Source: CAYIBD01 sp964361655
Lineage (GTDB): Bacteria; Patescibacteriota; Minisyncoccia; Sungbacterales; SURF-37
Length of the DNA: 37,955 bases
Direction of reading: 5' to 3'
NCBI GenBank assembly: GCA_964361655.1
Contig: CAYIBD010000003.1
Span: 1-37,955, forward strand
Position numbers and translations under genes: made by a program. Each line of letters starts with the position of its first letter. The first letter of the stretch is position 1. The notes under the pieces are model-generated. The model made no database searches. It saw only the letters and a list, made by a program, of their open reading frames with translations, and had not been told where the DNA came from. Shown here in pieces: positions 14,900 through 22,119 of the stretch.

Positions 14900-16621
14900 C
14901 TATACTACCTCCAAAAGTTCATTCATACCAATAACCCCCTGGAGCACCTTCATGATCCCGTCTTGCTTCATGGTGATCATGCCTTGGCGCTTGGCCTCGG
15001 TCTGAATTTTTGATTCTGACGGTCCTTCGAGGATAATCCGCTCGAGCTCCGGCGTCATCTCGAAGGACTCGAAGAGGCCAATGCGGCCGCTCGTGCCTTT
15101 GGGACAGGACGCGGAGACCACTCCCTCGTAGATCGAATGCTCGCGGAGTGAGGCGGCATCCTGGTGCGCCGGTTCGGGCAGGGCCCGGAGTTCGGCATCA
15201 ACGATCTCGCGGAGCCGCGCGCTTATTTTGATCGGCCGCCGCGAATCGGGGCAGAGGCGCCGCACCAAGCGCTGCGCCATGGTCAGGATGAGTGTCGAAG
15301 GGATGAGGAAGGGGTCAACCCCCATGTCAATCAGGCGCGGGATGATGCCAATGGCGTTATTGGTGTGGAGGGTCGTGAGTACGAGGTGGCCGGTGAGTGC
15401 GGCATGGACGGCGAGCTGTGCCGTCTCCTTATCCCGCACCTCCCCCACCATGATGATGTCGGGGTCTTGGCGGAGAATCTGTCGGAGACCGCTTGCGAAA
15501 TCGTAGCCGATCTCCGGCCGCACCTGGGACTGGTTGACGCCGGGAATGTAGTACTCCACCGGATCTTCGAGGGAAACGACGTTCCGGGATTCCTGGTTAA
15601 GCGCGTTCAGAATCGCATAGAGCGTGGTGGACTTCCCCGAACCGGTGGGGCCGCTGATGACGATCATGCCGTAGGGCTTCGTGATGGCCCGCTCCAAGAG
15701 CTCGAGGTTCCGACCGACGAGTCCGAGGTCCGGGAGCGTCTTGATGCCGGCTTCGGGATCCAGAATCCGGAGGGCCGCCTTCTCGCCGAAAGCCGTCGGG
15801 AACGTAGAGACGCGGACATCAATCTCCTTATTCAGCACCCGGGTGTGGAAACGGCCATCCTGGGGGATACGCGTCTCATCAATCTTCAGATTCGACATGA
15901 TCTTGATGCGCGTCAGCACGGCGCTGGCCACATCCGGGGGGAGGAGGAGGCTCGTATGGAGGATGCCGTCCACGCGGAAGCGCACCCGGAGCTTCTTCTC
16001 TCCTGGCTCAATATGGATATCGGAGGCGCGCCCCTCGACCGCGTGGCGGAGCATCACCGCCACCATCTTGGTGATGGGTGCTTCCTCCACCGCCTTTTCG
16101 AGGACATCGCGCTTCTCCGGCGCCCGTACCTTCACGCCTTCGGCCTCGGCCTCTTCCTCATACTCGGCCAGGGCTTCGGTCACCTCGCCGGAGAGGCCCT
16201 TATACTCCTCGAGGACACGCTTGAGATCGCCCGGCGTTATCAGGTAAATGCGGAAGGGGATGTTGAGGCGCGAGGCGATGAACTTCAGCGCCTCCTGACC
16301 ATCGACGTCATCGGGATTGATCATGCCGACCTCAAGCATCCCGTCTTTCTCTTCCAGCGGAACGAACTGATAGAACTTGGCCGACTCTTCAGGAATGTTT
16401 TTTAAAATTTCGAAGGGCACCTTCCGGCCCTCGAGAAACTTCACCGGGATGGCCAGCGTCTCGCTCTTGGCCATGACTAAATCGCGCTCGGTAACTCCGA
16501 GCTCAGCGATGACCTCATCCAGCGGCCGCTTCTTCGATCGGGCGGCCCGCCGGGCTTCCTCGGCTTGAACAGCCGTCAGGACGCCCTTATGAACGAGCAC
16601 CTCAATGACGCTTCGGGCCAT
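14900..16621 (-). CDS. pilB: Type IV pilus assembly ATPase
   Basis: PilB (GspE family) powers pilin extraction and pilus extension. The 573-residue product has the N-terminal MshEN-like domain (about 1-140), Walker A GPTGSGKST (324-332), Asp box LEDPVEYYIPG, Walker B QDPDIIMVGEVRD and His box GHLVLTTLHTNNA. The zinc-binding tetracysteine region usual in PilB is degenerate: it reads RRLCPDSRRP and later SASCPKGTSGRIG, so only two of four Cys remain. The rest of the protein is well conserved. It opens the cytoplasmic ATPase part of the operon. Confidence 0.95.
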   Translation of the reverse strand: MARSVIEVLVHKGVLTAVQAEEARRAARSKKRPLDEVIAELGVTERDLVMAKSETLAIPVKFLEGRKVPFEILKNIPEESAKFYQFVPLEEKDGMLEVGMINPDDVDGQEALKFIASRLNIPFRIYLITPGDLKRVLEEYKGLSGEVTEALAEYEEEAEAEGVKVRAPEKRDVLEKAVEEAPITKMVAVMLRHAVEGRASDIHIEPGEKKLRVRFRVDGILHTSLLLPPDVASAVLTRIKIMSNLKIDETRIPQDGRFHTRVLNKEIDVRVSTFPTAFGEKAALRILDPEAGIKTLPDLGLVGRNLELLERAITKPYGMIVISGPTGSGKSTTLYAILNALNQESRNVVSLEDPVEYYIPGVNQSQVRPEIGYDFASGLRQILRQDPDIIMVGEVRDKETAQLAVHAALTGHLVLTTLHTNNAIGIIPRLIDMGVDPFLIPSTLILTMAQRLVRRLCPDSRRPIKISARLREIVDAELRALPEPAHQDAASLREHSIYEGVVSASCPKGTSGRIGLFESFEMTPELERIILEGPSESKIQTEAKRQGMITMKQDGIMKVLQGVIGMNELLEVV

Positions 16622-16685
16622 GCGGTTGTTTCCTCCGACTCCGGCGGGCCCTCCCGCAGCACACCGGAATGAGAGCGAGAATGTT

Positions 16686-16958
16686 TCAGAAGGGGATAAA
16701 GGGGTTCGGCCGTCCCCGCGGGAGGATGGGAGAGGTTGTCGCCGGACGAAATCGTTCGAGGGACCGATACACCGGATCAGAAAAAATGCTAATGTCCGGT
16801 TCCAAGCTTTTCAACTGGCGGTACTGCTCCAGGAGCTCGCTCTCCAGGCGCGGCGGTGGAGGCGTCGCACCGGCGGGCGAACGGATATAGCGATACCAAA
16901 TCCAGCCGCTCACGGCGAGGAGAAGAACGATAGCAGCGGCAATGAAGCTCTGGCGCAT
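16686..16958 (-). CDS. Small single-pass protein between pilO and pilB
   Basis: The 90-residue product has one N-terminal membrane segment (FIAAAIVLLLAVSGWIWYRY, 5-24), a short helix (LESELLEQYRQLKSLEPDISIF) and a C-terminus ending GRPNPFIPF. It starts 5 bp downstream of pilO and sits where pilP lies in other pilus operons. The GRPNPF-type ending recalls pilus alignment subunits, but the protein is too short for a full PilP. I assign no family with confidence. Confidence 0.7.
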   Translation of the reverse strand: MRQSFIAAAIVLLLAVSGWIWYRYIRSPAGATPPPPRLESELLEQYRQLKSLEPDISIFSDPVYRSLERFRPATTSPILPRGRPNPFIPF

Positions 16959-16963
16959 AGGAA

Positions 16964-17503
16964 TCAGCGGCGGTAGAACATGACCCCATTGAGCGAGGCA
17001 GAAACCACGTTTCCGGTGGTACCGCCAAAGGCAATAGCCGTAACATCCACCACGCGAAGGTTATGCTCAAGGTCGTCAAGGAACCGGAGGAAGGACTCGT
17101 AGGTCCCGCGGACCGAGAGTGAGAGCGGAATCGTCCCATACCCTTGGGGTGCGGTCGGAGCGAGCGGTGCGGCGCGGGACTTCGAATCGAGGAAACTGAT
17201 CGACTGGAGGGTGACGGTATTGCGCTGGGCAATGATCTCAAAGTCAACCACCGATGCCGCCGTATCCGGTTGAAGGGGGACGATCATCGCGAGGCGCTTC
17301 CGGTCCTCTTCGGATATGCTGCCGTACACGTCCCGGAGCGCGTCGCGCCGCTCGGCCAGCTGGGCGAGTTCGTCTACCATCCCCTGGAGTCGCCCGATCT
17401 CCACTTTCGTCGCGCCGATGCCCTCCCACTGCGGGAGGATGAGAAAATAGACCGTCGCACCGGCGAGGATGAGGAAGAGGGTTGTGACGAGTAGTCGCGC
17501 CAT
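16964..17503 (-). CDS. pilO: Type IV pilus alignment protein PilO-like
   Basis: PilO is an inner-membrane protein that forms with PilN the alignment complex joining PilM to the outer parts. The 179-residue product has one membrane helix (LLVTTLFLILAGATVYFLIL, 3-22), a coiled-coil (KVEIGRLQGMVDELAQLAERRDAL) and a ferredoxin-like domain. That domain contains FLRFLDDLEHNLRVVDVTAIAF, the usual PilO pattern. It begins 9 bp after the pilN stop. Confidence 0.85.
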   Translation of the reverse strand: MARLLVTTLFLILAGATVYFLILPQWEGIGATKVEIGRLQGMVDELAQLAERRDALRDVYGSISEEDRKRLAMIVPLQPDTAASVVDFEIIAQRNTVTLQSISFLDSKSRAAPLAPTAPQGYGTIPLSLSVRGTYESFLRFLDDLEHNLRVVDVTAIAFGGTTGNVVSASLNGVMFYRR

Positions 17504-17512
17504 GGCAACGCT

Positions 17513-18070
17513 TCAATCGGCCGACGGCCGCAGGAGCTCCGGCCGAAAACCGATGGTCAGGTGGAAGCTCACGAGCCCCCGCTCGCCCGCGGCAAGCCCT
17601 CCGAAGTCAACCCGTTCCACGGCGGCGGCTGACTCGAGGATGCTGATCTGTTCGGCCACGGTTCGGTACGATTGCGCAAACCCCGCCGCGCTGATCTTCT
17701 GCTGGTCAGCGGAGAAATCAAAATTGTTAAAGTAGACACGGGGGTGCGTGTGCTCTGCGAGAAAGGCGAGGGCGAGGGAGGGGTAGATGTGCTTGGACAG
17801 CACCTGCCTCGCGGCGGCGAGCGACGTCGATGTCGTTACAAGATCAGCCAGCGAATCGTCCGCCAGATCGGCCTCGAGATCCCGAATGCGTTCTTCGAGT
17901 CCGGATTGCTTTGCATCCAGCGAGTACTGGTAGGCGAAGATGCCCCCCGAGACGATGAGTGCGAGAAGGAAGAGTGCGAGTCCAATGTTGAAAAACCATC
18001 GCCCGCTCTCGATGAGAAGGCGCGATTGGACTGAAGCGCGGGGTCGGGAGACGGCTTGGGAAAAGTCCAT
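17513..18070 (-). CDS. pilN: Type IV pilus alignment protein PilN-like
   Basis: PilN has a short cytoplasmic tail that binds PilM, one membrane helix, a coiled-coil and a small exported domain. The 185-residue product fits: tail 1-28, helix about 29-50 (NIGLALFLLALIVSGGIFAYQ), coiled-coil DAKQSGLEERIRDLEADLAD, then a domain with FNNFDFSADQQKISAAG. Its C-terminus LRPSAD is encoded by a GGCCGTCGGCC word also found near the start of two prepilin genes. The family is divergent, so the assignment also rests on gene order. Confidence 0.82.
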   Translation of the reverse strand: MDFSQAVSRPRASVQSRLLIESGRWFFNIGLALFLLALIVSGGIFAYQYSLDAKQSGLEERIRDLEADLADDSLADLVTTSTSLAAARQVLSKHIYPSLALAFLAEHTHPRVYFNNFDFSADQQKISAAGFAQSYRTVAEQISILESAAAVERVDFGGLAAGERGLVSFHLTIGFRPELLRPSAD

Positions 18071-18121
18071 AGGAGAGGTGCGCTACGGCGCGCTCGAGAC
18101 GGCTTCGATCAAGTCGAGGCG

Positions 18122-19228
18122 CTAGATGGGAACGATGGTGCGGAGCGCAAGACCAACGGCTACCGCAAAGTTCGGGGCGATCTCCTTTAACGTGGGGTGG
18201 AGGAAGGGCGGGAAGATCGTGTGGGTAAAGGGATTGCCGATGACGGTTTCAAGACCGAAGCGCTTGGCGACGTGATCGACCAAACCCTTTAAGCGAGCGC
18301 CGCCACCGGTGAGGACAATCCGCTCAATCTTGCGTTTGGCACTGCGATTGTAAAGCGTCACGACGCGTTCGATATCAGCCAGGATGCTGTCGACGACCGG
18401 AGCGATCACGCTGACGAGCTCCTGTTCTTCCGGCTTTTCCGAAAAACCGATCTCGCGTTTCACCGCCTCGGCCCGCTCCACGCTCACGCCGAGACTCCGG
18501 GCGATCGCGGTCGTGATCTCGCGTGAACCGCGGCCGAAGTTGTGGTGCGAACGGATCCGACGCTGATCAACGATCGTAATCGTTGTCACCACCCCGCCCC
18601 ACTGGATGAGTGCGGTGACGCCGCGATCGTTCGCAAGCAGTGAACGGACCAGGCTGAAGTTTTCAATCTCCGCAGCTTCGAGGTCGAGCTTCAGGAGTCC
18701 GGCGATGCGCTGAAACTTGGCGACGACCTCGCGGGGGACCGCTGCGAGCAGTACCGTCACGCGCCCCCCAGCGCTATCCTGCTCTAAGATCTGCCAATCC
18801 AGGGCAACCTCGGCGATCGGGACGGGGATGTACTTCTTGGCCTCAAAGGGGATCGCGGCTTCAAGCTCGTTCCGGCGGAGGAGGGGAAGCTGAATCGTAG
18901 TGACGAAGCTCGCCGTTGACGGAATCGCAAAGACGGCCCGCCGCGTCGTTACCTTGGCCTCACGGAGCACATCGCGCAGTAGATTTGCAACGCTCTCATC
19001 GCGGTAACCGATAAATCCGGCCGCACCGCCCGTCGTCTCCTGCGCGAAGTATCGCGCCGATTTGAGCTCGCCATAGGTTTCGAGCACTCCCCGGTCGCCT
19101 TCTTTCTTCAATTGTACCACCTTGACCGATTCAGTACCAATATCAACACCGGCCACGCTCGCGGAACGAAAGCCGAAGCCGAACGAGAATGTTGGAATTT
19201 TGATACGATCGAGGAAAGGAATGGCCAC
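18122..19228 (-). CDS. pilM: Type IV pilus assembly protein PilM
   Basis: PilM is an actin-like cytoplasmic ATPase-fold protein that binds the PilN tail. The product has the phosphate-1 motif AGVDIGTESVKVVQL near its start and the C-terminal IVLTGGGARLKGL and FAVAVGLALR, all typical. I use the GTG at 19228 (369 residues, VAIPFLDRIKIPTFSF); no ATG is available, and the alternative TTG at 19300 would lie upstream of the probable -10 box. It is the first gene of the pilus operon. Confidence 0.9.
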   Translation of the reverse strand: MAIPFLDRIKIPTFSFGFGFRSASVAGVDIGTESVKVVQLKKEGDRGVLETYGELKSARYFAQETTGGAAGFIGYRDESVANLLRDVLREAKVTTRRAVFAIPSTASFVTTIQLPLLRRNELEAAIPFEAKKYIPVPIAEVALDWQILEQDSAGGRVTVLLAAVPREVVAKFQRIAGLLKLDLEAAEIENFSLVRSLLANDRGVTALIQWGGVVTTITIVDQRRIRSHHNFGRGSREITTAIARSLGVSVERAEAVKREIGFSEKPEEQELVSVIAPVVDSILADIERVVTLYNRSAKRKIERIVLTGGGARLKGLVDHVAKRFGLETVIGNPFTHTIFPPFLHPTLKEIAPNFAVAVGLALRTIVPI

Positions 19229-19276
19229 TGGAGATATGACCCAAATCGGCGTTGATGCAAAACGCTCCTCGCCGGC

Positions 19277-19285
19277 AGTATACCA
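19277..19285 (-). promoter_or_regulatory. Extended -10 promoter of the pilus operon
   Basis: On the minus strand TGGTATACT forms an extended -10 element (TGnTATACT). A weak -35-like TGCCGT lies 17 bp upstream. Transcription would start near 19270, about 40 nt before the pilM GTG. Confidence 0.5.
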
Positions 19286-19351
19286 TGCCGGATGCGGCAA
19301 CGGCAGACGTATCTATACACACGGGCGCGGCCTCTATCGTAGGATGCAACC

Positions 19352-20191
19352 ATGCGGCCGGCGAACCGGTTAACCCCGTTCGAACCCACACACCCCACCC
19401 TTCAGGCCCCGTTAGAAACGGGGCTTCTAACGGGGCAGGGCGAGGGGGAGAGGAGAATCCGGGAAGCTCATGGGAAGCCCGGGCCGTTTGGCCGGGTTGT
19501 AAAGAGGTTAACGTCCTGGTGCCTGGATTTCCTCTTCCCCAGGGTCTGCCTCGGCTGCAGGACTGAAGGCAGCTTCTTCTGTCAGGCCTGCCAGAGCCGG
19601 CTCGTATATTCCGCGCCGCGCTGCCCCGTATGCTCGAAGCGGAACTTCACGGGAATCCTCTGTGGCCCATGCCGGGAGCGCATTGGCCTGCGGCGCTTCT
19701 TCGCTCCCTTCTCCTACCGTACGCCGGTCATCCGAGACCTCATCCGTGCCTACAAGTTTGAGGGGGTGCGGGAACTGGCCGCTTCGTTCGCCGACATGAT
19801 CGCGGCCTACCTCGCGTTCTACGAGATTCGCCTGCCGGCATCGACGATCTTCGTCCCCATCCCGCTCCACCGCCGCCGCGAACGCGAGCGCGGGTTCAAC
19901 CAATCTTCGCTTCTCGCCAAGGAGCTCGCGCTCCGGTTCCACTGTACCATAGCGCCGGTGCTCCGCCGGCCGCGCTGGAATACCCCCCAGACCGAAATGG
20001 AATCCTACGAGGCGCGTCGGAAAAACGTTGCCGGCGCCTTCACCGTTGTCGATGCGACTGCGATCCGCGGCCGGACCGCGATCATCGTAGACGACGTTGC
20101 TGCCTCCGGCGCAACGCTCGGCGAGGCGGCACGCCTTCTCCGTACGCATGGCGCCCACACCGTCTGGGCAATCACCATTGCCAAGAGCTGA
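19352..20191 (+). CDS. comF: ComF-family phosphoribosyltransferase-like protein
   Basis: ComF proteins are linked to DNA uptake and carry a type I phosphoribosyltransferase fold. The core starts at SWCLDFLFPRVCLGC. It has a zinc-ribbon region with eight Cys (CLGC, CQAC, CPVC, CGPC), the conserved VPIPLHRRRERERGFNQSSLLAKEL, and the PRPP-binding loop AIIVDDVAASGATLGEA. The first 48 codons have no ComF similarity and contain the palindrome at 19406-19436; the true start may be a non-ATG codon nearer to RVVKRLTSWC. It is divergent from the pilus operon. Type IV pili and ComF often act in the same transformation pathway. Confidence 0.9.
   Translation: MRPANRLTPFEPTHPTLQAPLETGLLTGQGEGERRIREAHGKPGPFGRVVKRLTSWCLDFLFPRVCLGCRTEGSFFCQACQSRLVYSAPRCPVCSKRNFTGILCGPCRERIGLRRFFAPFSYRTPVIRDLIRAYKFEGVRELAASFADMIAAYLAFYEIRLPASTIFVPIPLHRRRERERGFNQSSLLAKELALRFHCTIAPVLRRPRWNTPQTEMESYEARRKNVAGAFTVVDATAIRGRTAIIVDDVAASGATLGEAARLLRTHGAHTVWAITIAKS
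19406..19436. repeat. CCCCGTTAGAA palindrome
   Basis: GCCCCGTTAGAA (19406-19417) and TTCTAACGGGGC (19425-19436) are perfect 12-bp inverted repeats around a 7-nt loop. The ends resemble the arms of the tRNA-Ser(TGA) insertion (CCCCGTTACAAAAC). It lies in the doubtful N-terminal extension of comF, or in its leader. Confidence 0.75.
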
Positions 20192-20350
20192 AAATTTTGC
20201 TACGCTCCGCCTGGTTTTGGTGAGGTGGCTGAGCTTGGTTGAAAGGGCCACGGTGCTAACGTGGTAAGGGATTAAACTTCCTTCGCGGGTCGAACCTTCC
20301 ACACGGCACCGTCCACCGGCGCCAATTTTATTTGGTACAAAGTGGAGGCC

Positions 20351-20360
20351 NNNNNNNNNN
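20351..20360. other. Assembly gap (Ns)
   Basis: Ten Ns mark a scaffold gap inside the nested tRNA-Ser array. The sequence around it (about 20310-20450) has tRNA-like pieces such as GGTTCGACGGGCGCAC that I cannot assign to a layer. Confidence 0.95.
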
Positions 20361-20452
20361 GTTGCTACGGTGTTTTGGTATAAACCTGCGTGCGGGGGTC
20401 TACCGGGCCTGTCGGCTGGTTCGACGGGCGCACATTGTATTGGGTCCATGGT

Positions 20453-20728
20453 GGAGGCGCGGCTGAGTGGTTCAAATGCAAAAGTCTTTGCGTTTGAAGG
20501 GCGCACATTTACTTTTCCCCAAAGCGGTGAGGTGGCTGAGTGGTTGAAAGCGGCACCGTGCTAAGGTGTTGGGGATGAAAGTCCCTCGTGGGTTCGAATC
20601 CCACCCTCACCGCTTTGGGGATTCAAAAGCGCCCGGGGTTTCGGTGAAAATTCACCGAAACACAGCGGCACGGTGCTAACGTGTTAAGGGCCAAAAGCCC
20701 TTCGGAGGTTCGAATCCTCCCGCCTCCG
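20453..20728 (+). tRNA. Interrupted tRNA-Ser(GCT) hosting a complete tRNA-Ser(GCT)
   Basis: The 5' piece GGAGGCGCGGCTGAGTGGTT (20453-20472) contains the acceptor strand and half of the D arm. The 3' piece (about 20663-20728) starts CAGC, which pairs with GCTG of the D stem. It carries the anticodon arm GCACG-GTGCTAA-CGTGT (GCT), a long variable arm, a T arm and CGCCTCC-G, complementary to GGAGGCG. The interruption of about 190 nt is in the D loop. It holds a hairpin CAAATGCAAA/TTTGCGTTTG, helix GGGCGC/GCGCCC, the inner tRNA with its 9-bp arms, and a perfect 11-bp hairpin GTTTCGGTGAA/TTCACCGAAAC. Confidence 0.75.
20526..20612 (+). tRNA. tRNA-Ser(GCT), complete, innermost of array 1
   Basis: This is a class II tRNA with acceptor GGTGAGG/CCTCACC, anticodon arm GCACC-GTGCTAA-GGTGT (anticodon GCT), a long variable arm, T arm GTGGG-TTCGAAT-CCCAC and discriminator G. 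The acceptor stem is extended outward by a perfect 9-bp inverted repeat (CCCCAAAGC at 20517-20525 with GCTTTGGGG at 20612-20620). The whole forms a continuous 16-bp helix. Confidence 0.93.
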
Positions 20729-20907
20729 CCGTGGGGCTCTCGAAGCGCCGCGGGTTTTCGCCAAGCGGCGGCGAAAACCAAATCCCACCCTCACCGAAGG
20801 AGCGAAGCGAGTGAGGTGAGGAGCGAGCACGGAAACAAAGCACAATCCCGTTTACAGCGGAAGCGTGGCCGAGAGGTTTATGGCGCTGGTCTTGTCCCGA
20901 ACAAAGC

Positions 20908-21109
20908 GGCGAGGTGCTGGAGTGGTTGATGGGGCCTGCTTGCCCCGTTACAAAACGGAGGGTTGGCAGAAAGGCTATTGCGCTGGTCTTGAAAACCAGT
21001 GGGAGAAATCCCTTGCAGGTTCGAGTCCTGCACCCTCCGTTTTGTAACGGGGTCGAGAAAAACAGGTATACCCGAAAGGGTATCGTGAGTTCGAATCTCA
21101 CCCTCGCCG
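20908..21109 (+). tRNA. Middle interrupted tRNA-Ser of nested array 2
   Basis: The 5' half (20908-20942) starts GGCGAGG and reaches GCCTG-CTTG in the anticodon arm. The 3' half starts near 21053 and contains AAACAGGT, a variable arm ATACCC/GGGTAT, T arm GTGAG-TTCGAAT-CTCAC and CCTCGCC-G. The stem GCCTG/CAGGT pairs, and CTTG with AAA again restores a CTTGAAA loop, though two extra A residues and TCGAG remain at the junction, so the exact joint is uncertain. The interruption holds the complete tRNA-Ser(TGA) between 14-bp arms. Confidence 0.72.
20957..21039 (+). tRNA. tRNA-Ser(TGA), complete, innermost of array 2
   Basis: This is a class II tRNA with acceptor GGAGGGT/ACCCTCC, anticodon arm CTGGT-CTTGAAA-ACCAG (anticodon TGA), variable arm GGGAGAAATCCC, T arm GCAGG-TTCGAGT-CCTGC and discriminator G. 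Perfect 14-bp inverted arms (CCCCGTTACAAAAC at 20943-20956, GTTTTGTAACGGGG at 21039-21052) extend the acceptor to a 21-bp helix. Confidence 0.93.
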
Positions 21110-21284
21110 CCTTGGACGGGATCCTCGATTTTGTAATCACGCTCCGCGTGAACAAAATCGGGAAAAACCAGTTGGGGAGCGATCCCCTCGGAGGTTCGAA
21201 TCCTCCCGCTTCCGTAAACATCTTCCCGGAACAAGCCAGCTCCATACCGCGGCAGTCCGTTTGATTCTCTGCTACAATACCCCC

Positions 21285-21929
21285 ATGCCAGAGATTATTG
21301 ACCTTCGCAGAGAACCCGCACCCACACCTCCCAGAAGGACCGCAGCAGCCCGGCCGTCCGAAGAAGAGACGCTGCTGCCGGTGACCGAGGCGACGCCGGC
21401 GAAACCGCCTCCGCGCCGTTCGAGAGCCCACCCGACCCAAAGCGCCTTCGAGCCCCTCACCGACAGTTCCGTCACCTTTCTTACCTGGGAAACGCCGAGC
21501 GCTGAACCGAAACTCCCCCTTGCGAATCCTCTCGTCACCCTCGGTGCGCTCCTCGTTGCCGGCGGCTTGGTTGCGTTCGCGCTTGCAAACTTTCTCTTTG
21601 CTTTCTTCTTGCTCTTAGCCGGAGGAGTCGTCGCATCCTACCAGTTCCGCCCGCCGCGGTCGGTCGAAATTGCCATCACGAGCCGCGGCATTCGGGTTGG
21701 CAGACGCATCTATGAATTCGAGAGCTTGGAATCATTCTGGATCTTCTACGACCCGCCGCTGATGAAAGAGCTCTCGGTGCTTTCCAAAAAGACGTTCATG
21801 CCGCCGCTGCGGCTGCCGCTCGGCGATCTCGACCCTGTACTCGTCCGCGAAACCCTGCTACGCTTCCTCCGGGAACGGCAGCAGGATCGTTCGATGATTG
21901 ACATCGTTTCGCGGGGCCTGGGATTCTGA
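21285..21929 (+). CDS. Membrane protein of unknown function
   Basis: The 214-residue product has a disordered, Pro- and Arg-rich N-terminal tail (1-75), two closely spaced membrane segments (about 83-118: LVTLGALLVAGGLVAFALANFLFAFFLLL and so on) and a C-terminal soluble domain. That domain resembles PH-like or DUF-type membrane-associated folds (ITSRGIRVGRRIYEFESLESFWIFYD). I cannot name the family. The -10-like TACAAT lies exactly 6 nt before the ATG, so the message is probably leaderless. It stands alone between tRNA genes. Confidence 0.85.
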   Translation: MPEIIDLRREPAPTPPRRTAAARPSEEETLLPVTEATPAKPPPRRSRAHPTQSAFEPLTDSSVTFLTWETPSAEPKLPLANPLVTLGALLVAGGLVAFALANFLFAFFLLLAGGVVASYQFRPPRSVEIAITSRGIRVGRRIYEFESLESFWIFYDPPLMKELSVLSKKTFMPPLRLPLGDLDPVLVRETLLRFLRERQQDRSMIDIVSRGLGF

Positions 21930-21965
21930 CGTGCATCCCCCGGCGGTCCGCAAGAGAAACCGTCT

Positions 21966-22038
21966 GCGCCCGTAGCTCAGCGGATAGAGCGCGACCCTGC
22001 GGAGGTCGAGGCCACAGGTTCAAATCCTGTCGGGCGCG
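21966..22038 (+). tRNA. tRNA-Arg(GCG), uninterrupted
   Basis: Acceptor GCGCCCG/CGGGCGC, D arm GCTC...GAGC, anticodon arm CGACC-CTGCGGA-GGTCG (anticodon GCG), T arm ACAGG-TTCAAAT-CCTGT, discriminator G. A GCG anticodon is unusual: most bacteria read CGU/CGC/CGA with an inosine-modified ACG tRNA. Confidence 0.93.
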
Positions 22039-22047
22039 TAGAGGCAT

Positions 22048-22119
22048 GGGGCTTATGGTGTAACGGCAGCACGGCGCTCTGTGGCAGCGTCGGAGGGGGT
22101 TCGAGTCCCCCTAAGCCCC
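22048..22119 (+). tRNA. tRNA-His(GTG)
   Basis: G-1 at 22048 pairs with C73 at 22119, the histidine identity pair. Acceptor GGGCTTA/TAAGCCC, anticodon arm GCGCT-CTGTGGC-AGCGT (GTG), T arm GGGGG-TTCGAGT-CCCCC. It lies 9 bp after tRNA-Arg(GCG), probably on the same transcript. Confidence 0.93.

Larger units (their letters stand above)
20219..20796 (+). tRNA. Outermost interrupted tRNA-Ser of nested array 1 (degenerate)
   Basis: The 5' part begins GGTGAGGTGGCTGAG at 20219 and includes an anticodon arm CCACG-GTGCTAA-CGTGG (anticodon GCT). The matching acceptor strand CCTCACC with discriminator G ends at 20796 after AAATCCCA. Between the two lie a second tRNA-Ser gene with its own inner tRNA and a run of Ns. 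A hairpin GGTTTTCGCC/GGCGAAAACC (20753-20779) lies in what should be the T loop. The T arm near 20285-20300 is damaged. Pairing of the acceptor halves is clear; whether this layer makes a functional tRNA is doubtful. Confidence 0.5.
20859..21214 (+). tRNA. Outermost interrupted tRNA-Ser of nested array 2
   Basis: The 5' half (20859-20894) has acceptor GGAAGCG, D arm GCC...GGC, anticodon stem CTGGT and loop start CTTG. The 3' half ends AAAACCAG, a long variable arm, T arm GGAGG-TTCGAAT-CCTCC and CGCTTCC-G (21207-21214), all complementary to the 5' half. The interruption lies in the anticodon loop; joining CTTG to AAA gives loop CTTGAAA (anticodon TGA). Inside are a complete second interrupted tRNA-Ser and a hairpin CGATTTTGT..CACGC/GCGTG..ACAAAATCG (21126-21160). 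Flanking GTTTAC/GTAAAC extends the outer acceptor. Confidence 0.75.

Noticed and set aside
15164..16405. Long plus-strand reading frame of 413 codons opposite pilB
   Set aside because: It is the antisense shadow of a well-supported ATPase gene in a GC-rich sequence, with a composition unlike real proteins.
19508..20506. Minus-strand reading frame spanning comF and the Ns
   Set aside because: It is antisense to ComF motifs and runs through the gap.
20473..20661. Group I intron in tRNA-Ser
   Set aside because: Bacterial tRNA introns are usually group I, but the interruption without the inner tRNA is only about 100 nt and I see no conserved group I core. The tRNA-Ala interruptions are even shorter (about 40 nt).
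20219..21214. Nested tRNAs explained as a pure assembly artefact
   Set aside because: Misassembly is likely near the Ns, but it cannot easily produce several distinct acceptor stems that each pair across the nest, nor perfect flanking arms, nor the same arrangement at four other places without gaps.
20676..21440. Minus-strand reading frame of 254 codons across the tRNA-Ser arrays
   Set aside because: It consists of translated tRNA sequence (repeated GGFEPP-like peptides from T arms) and is not a gene.
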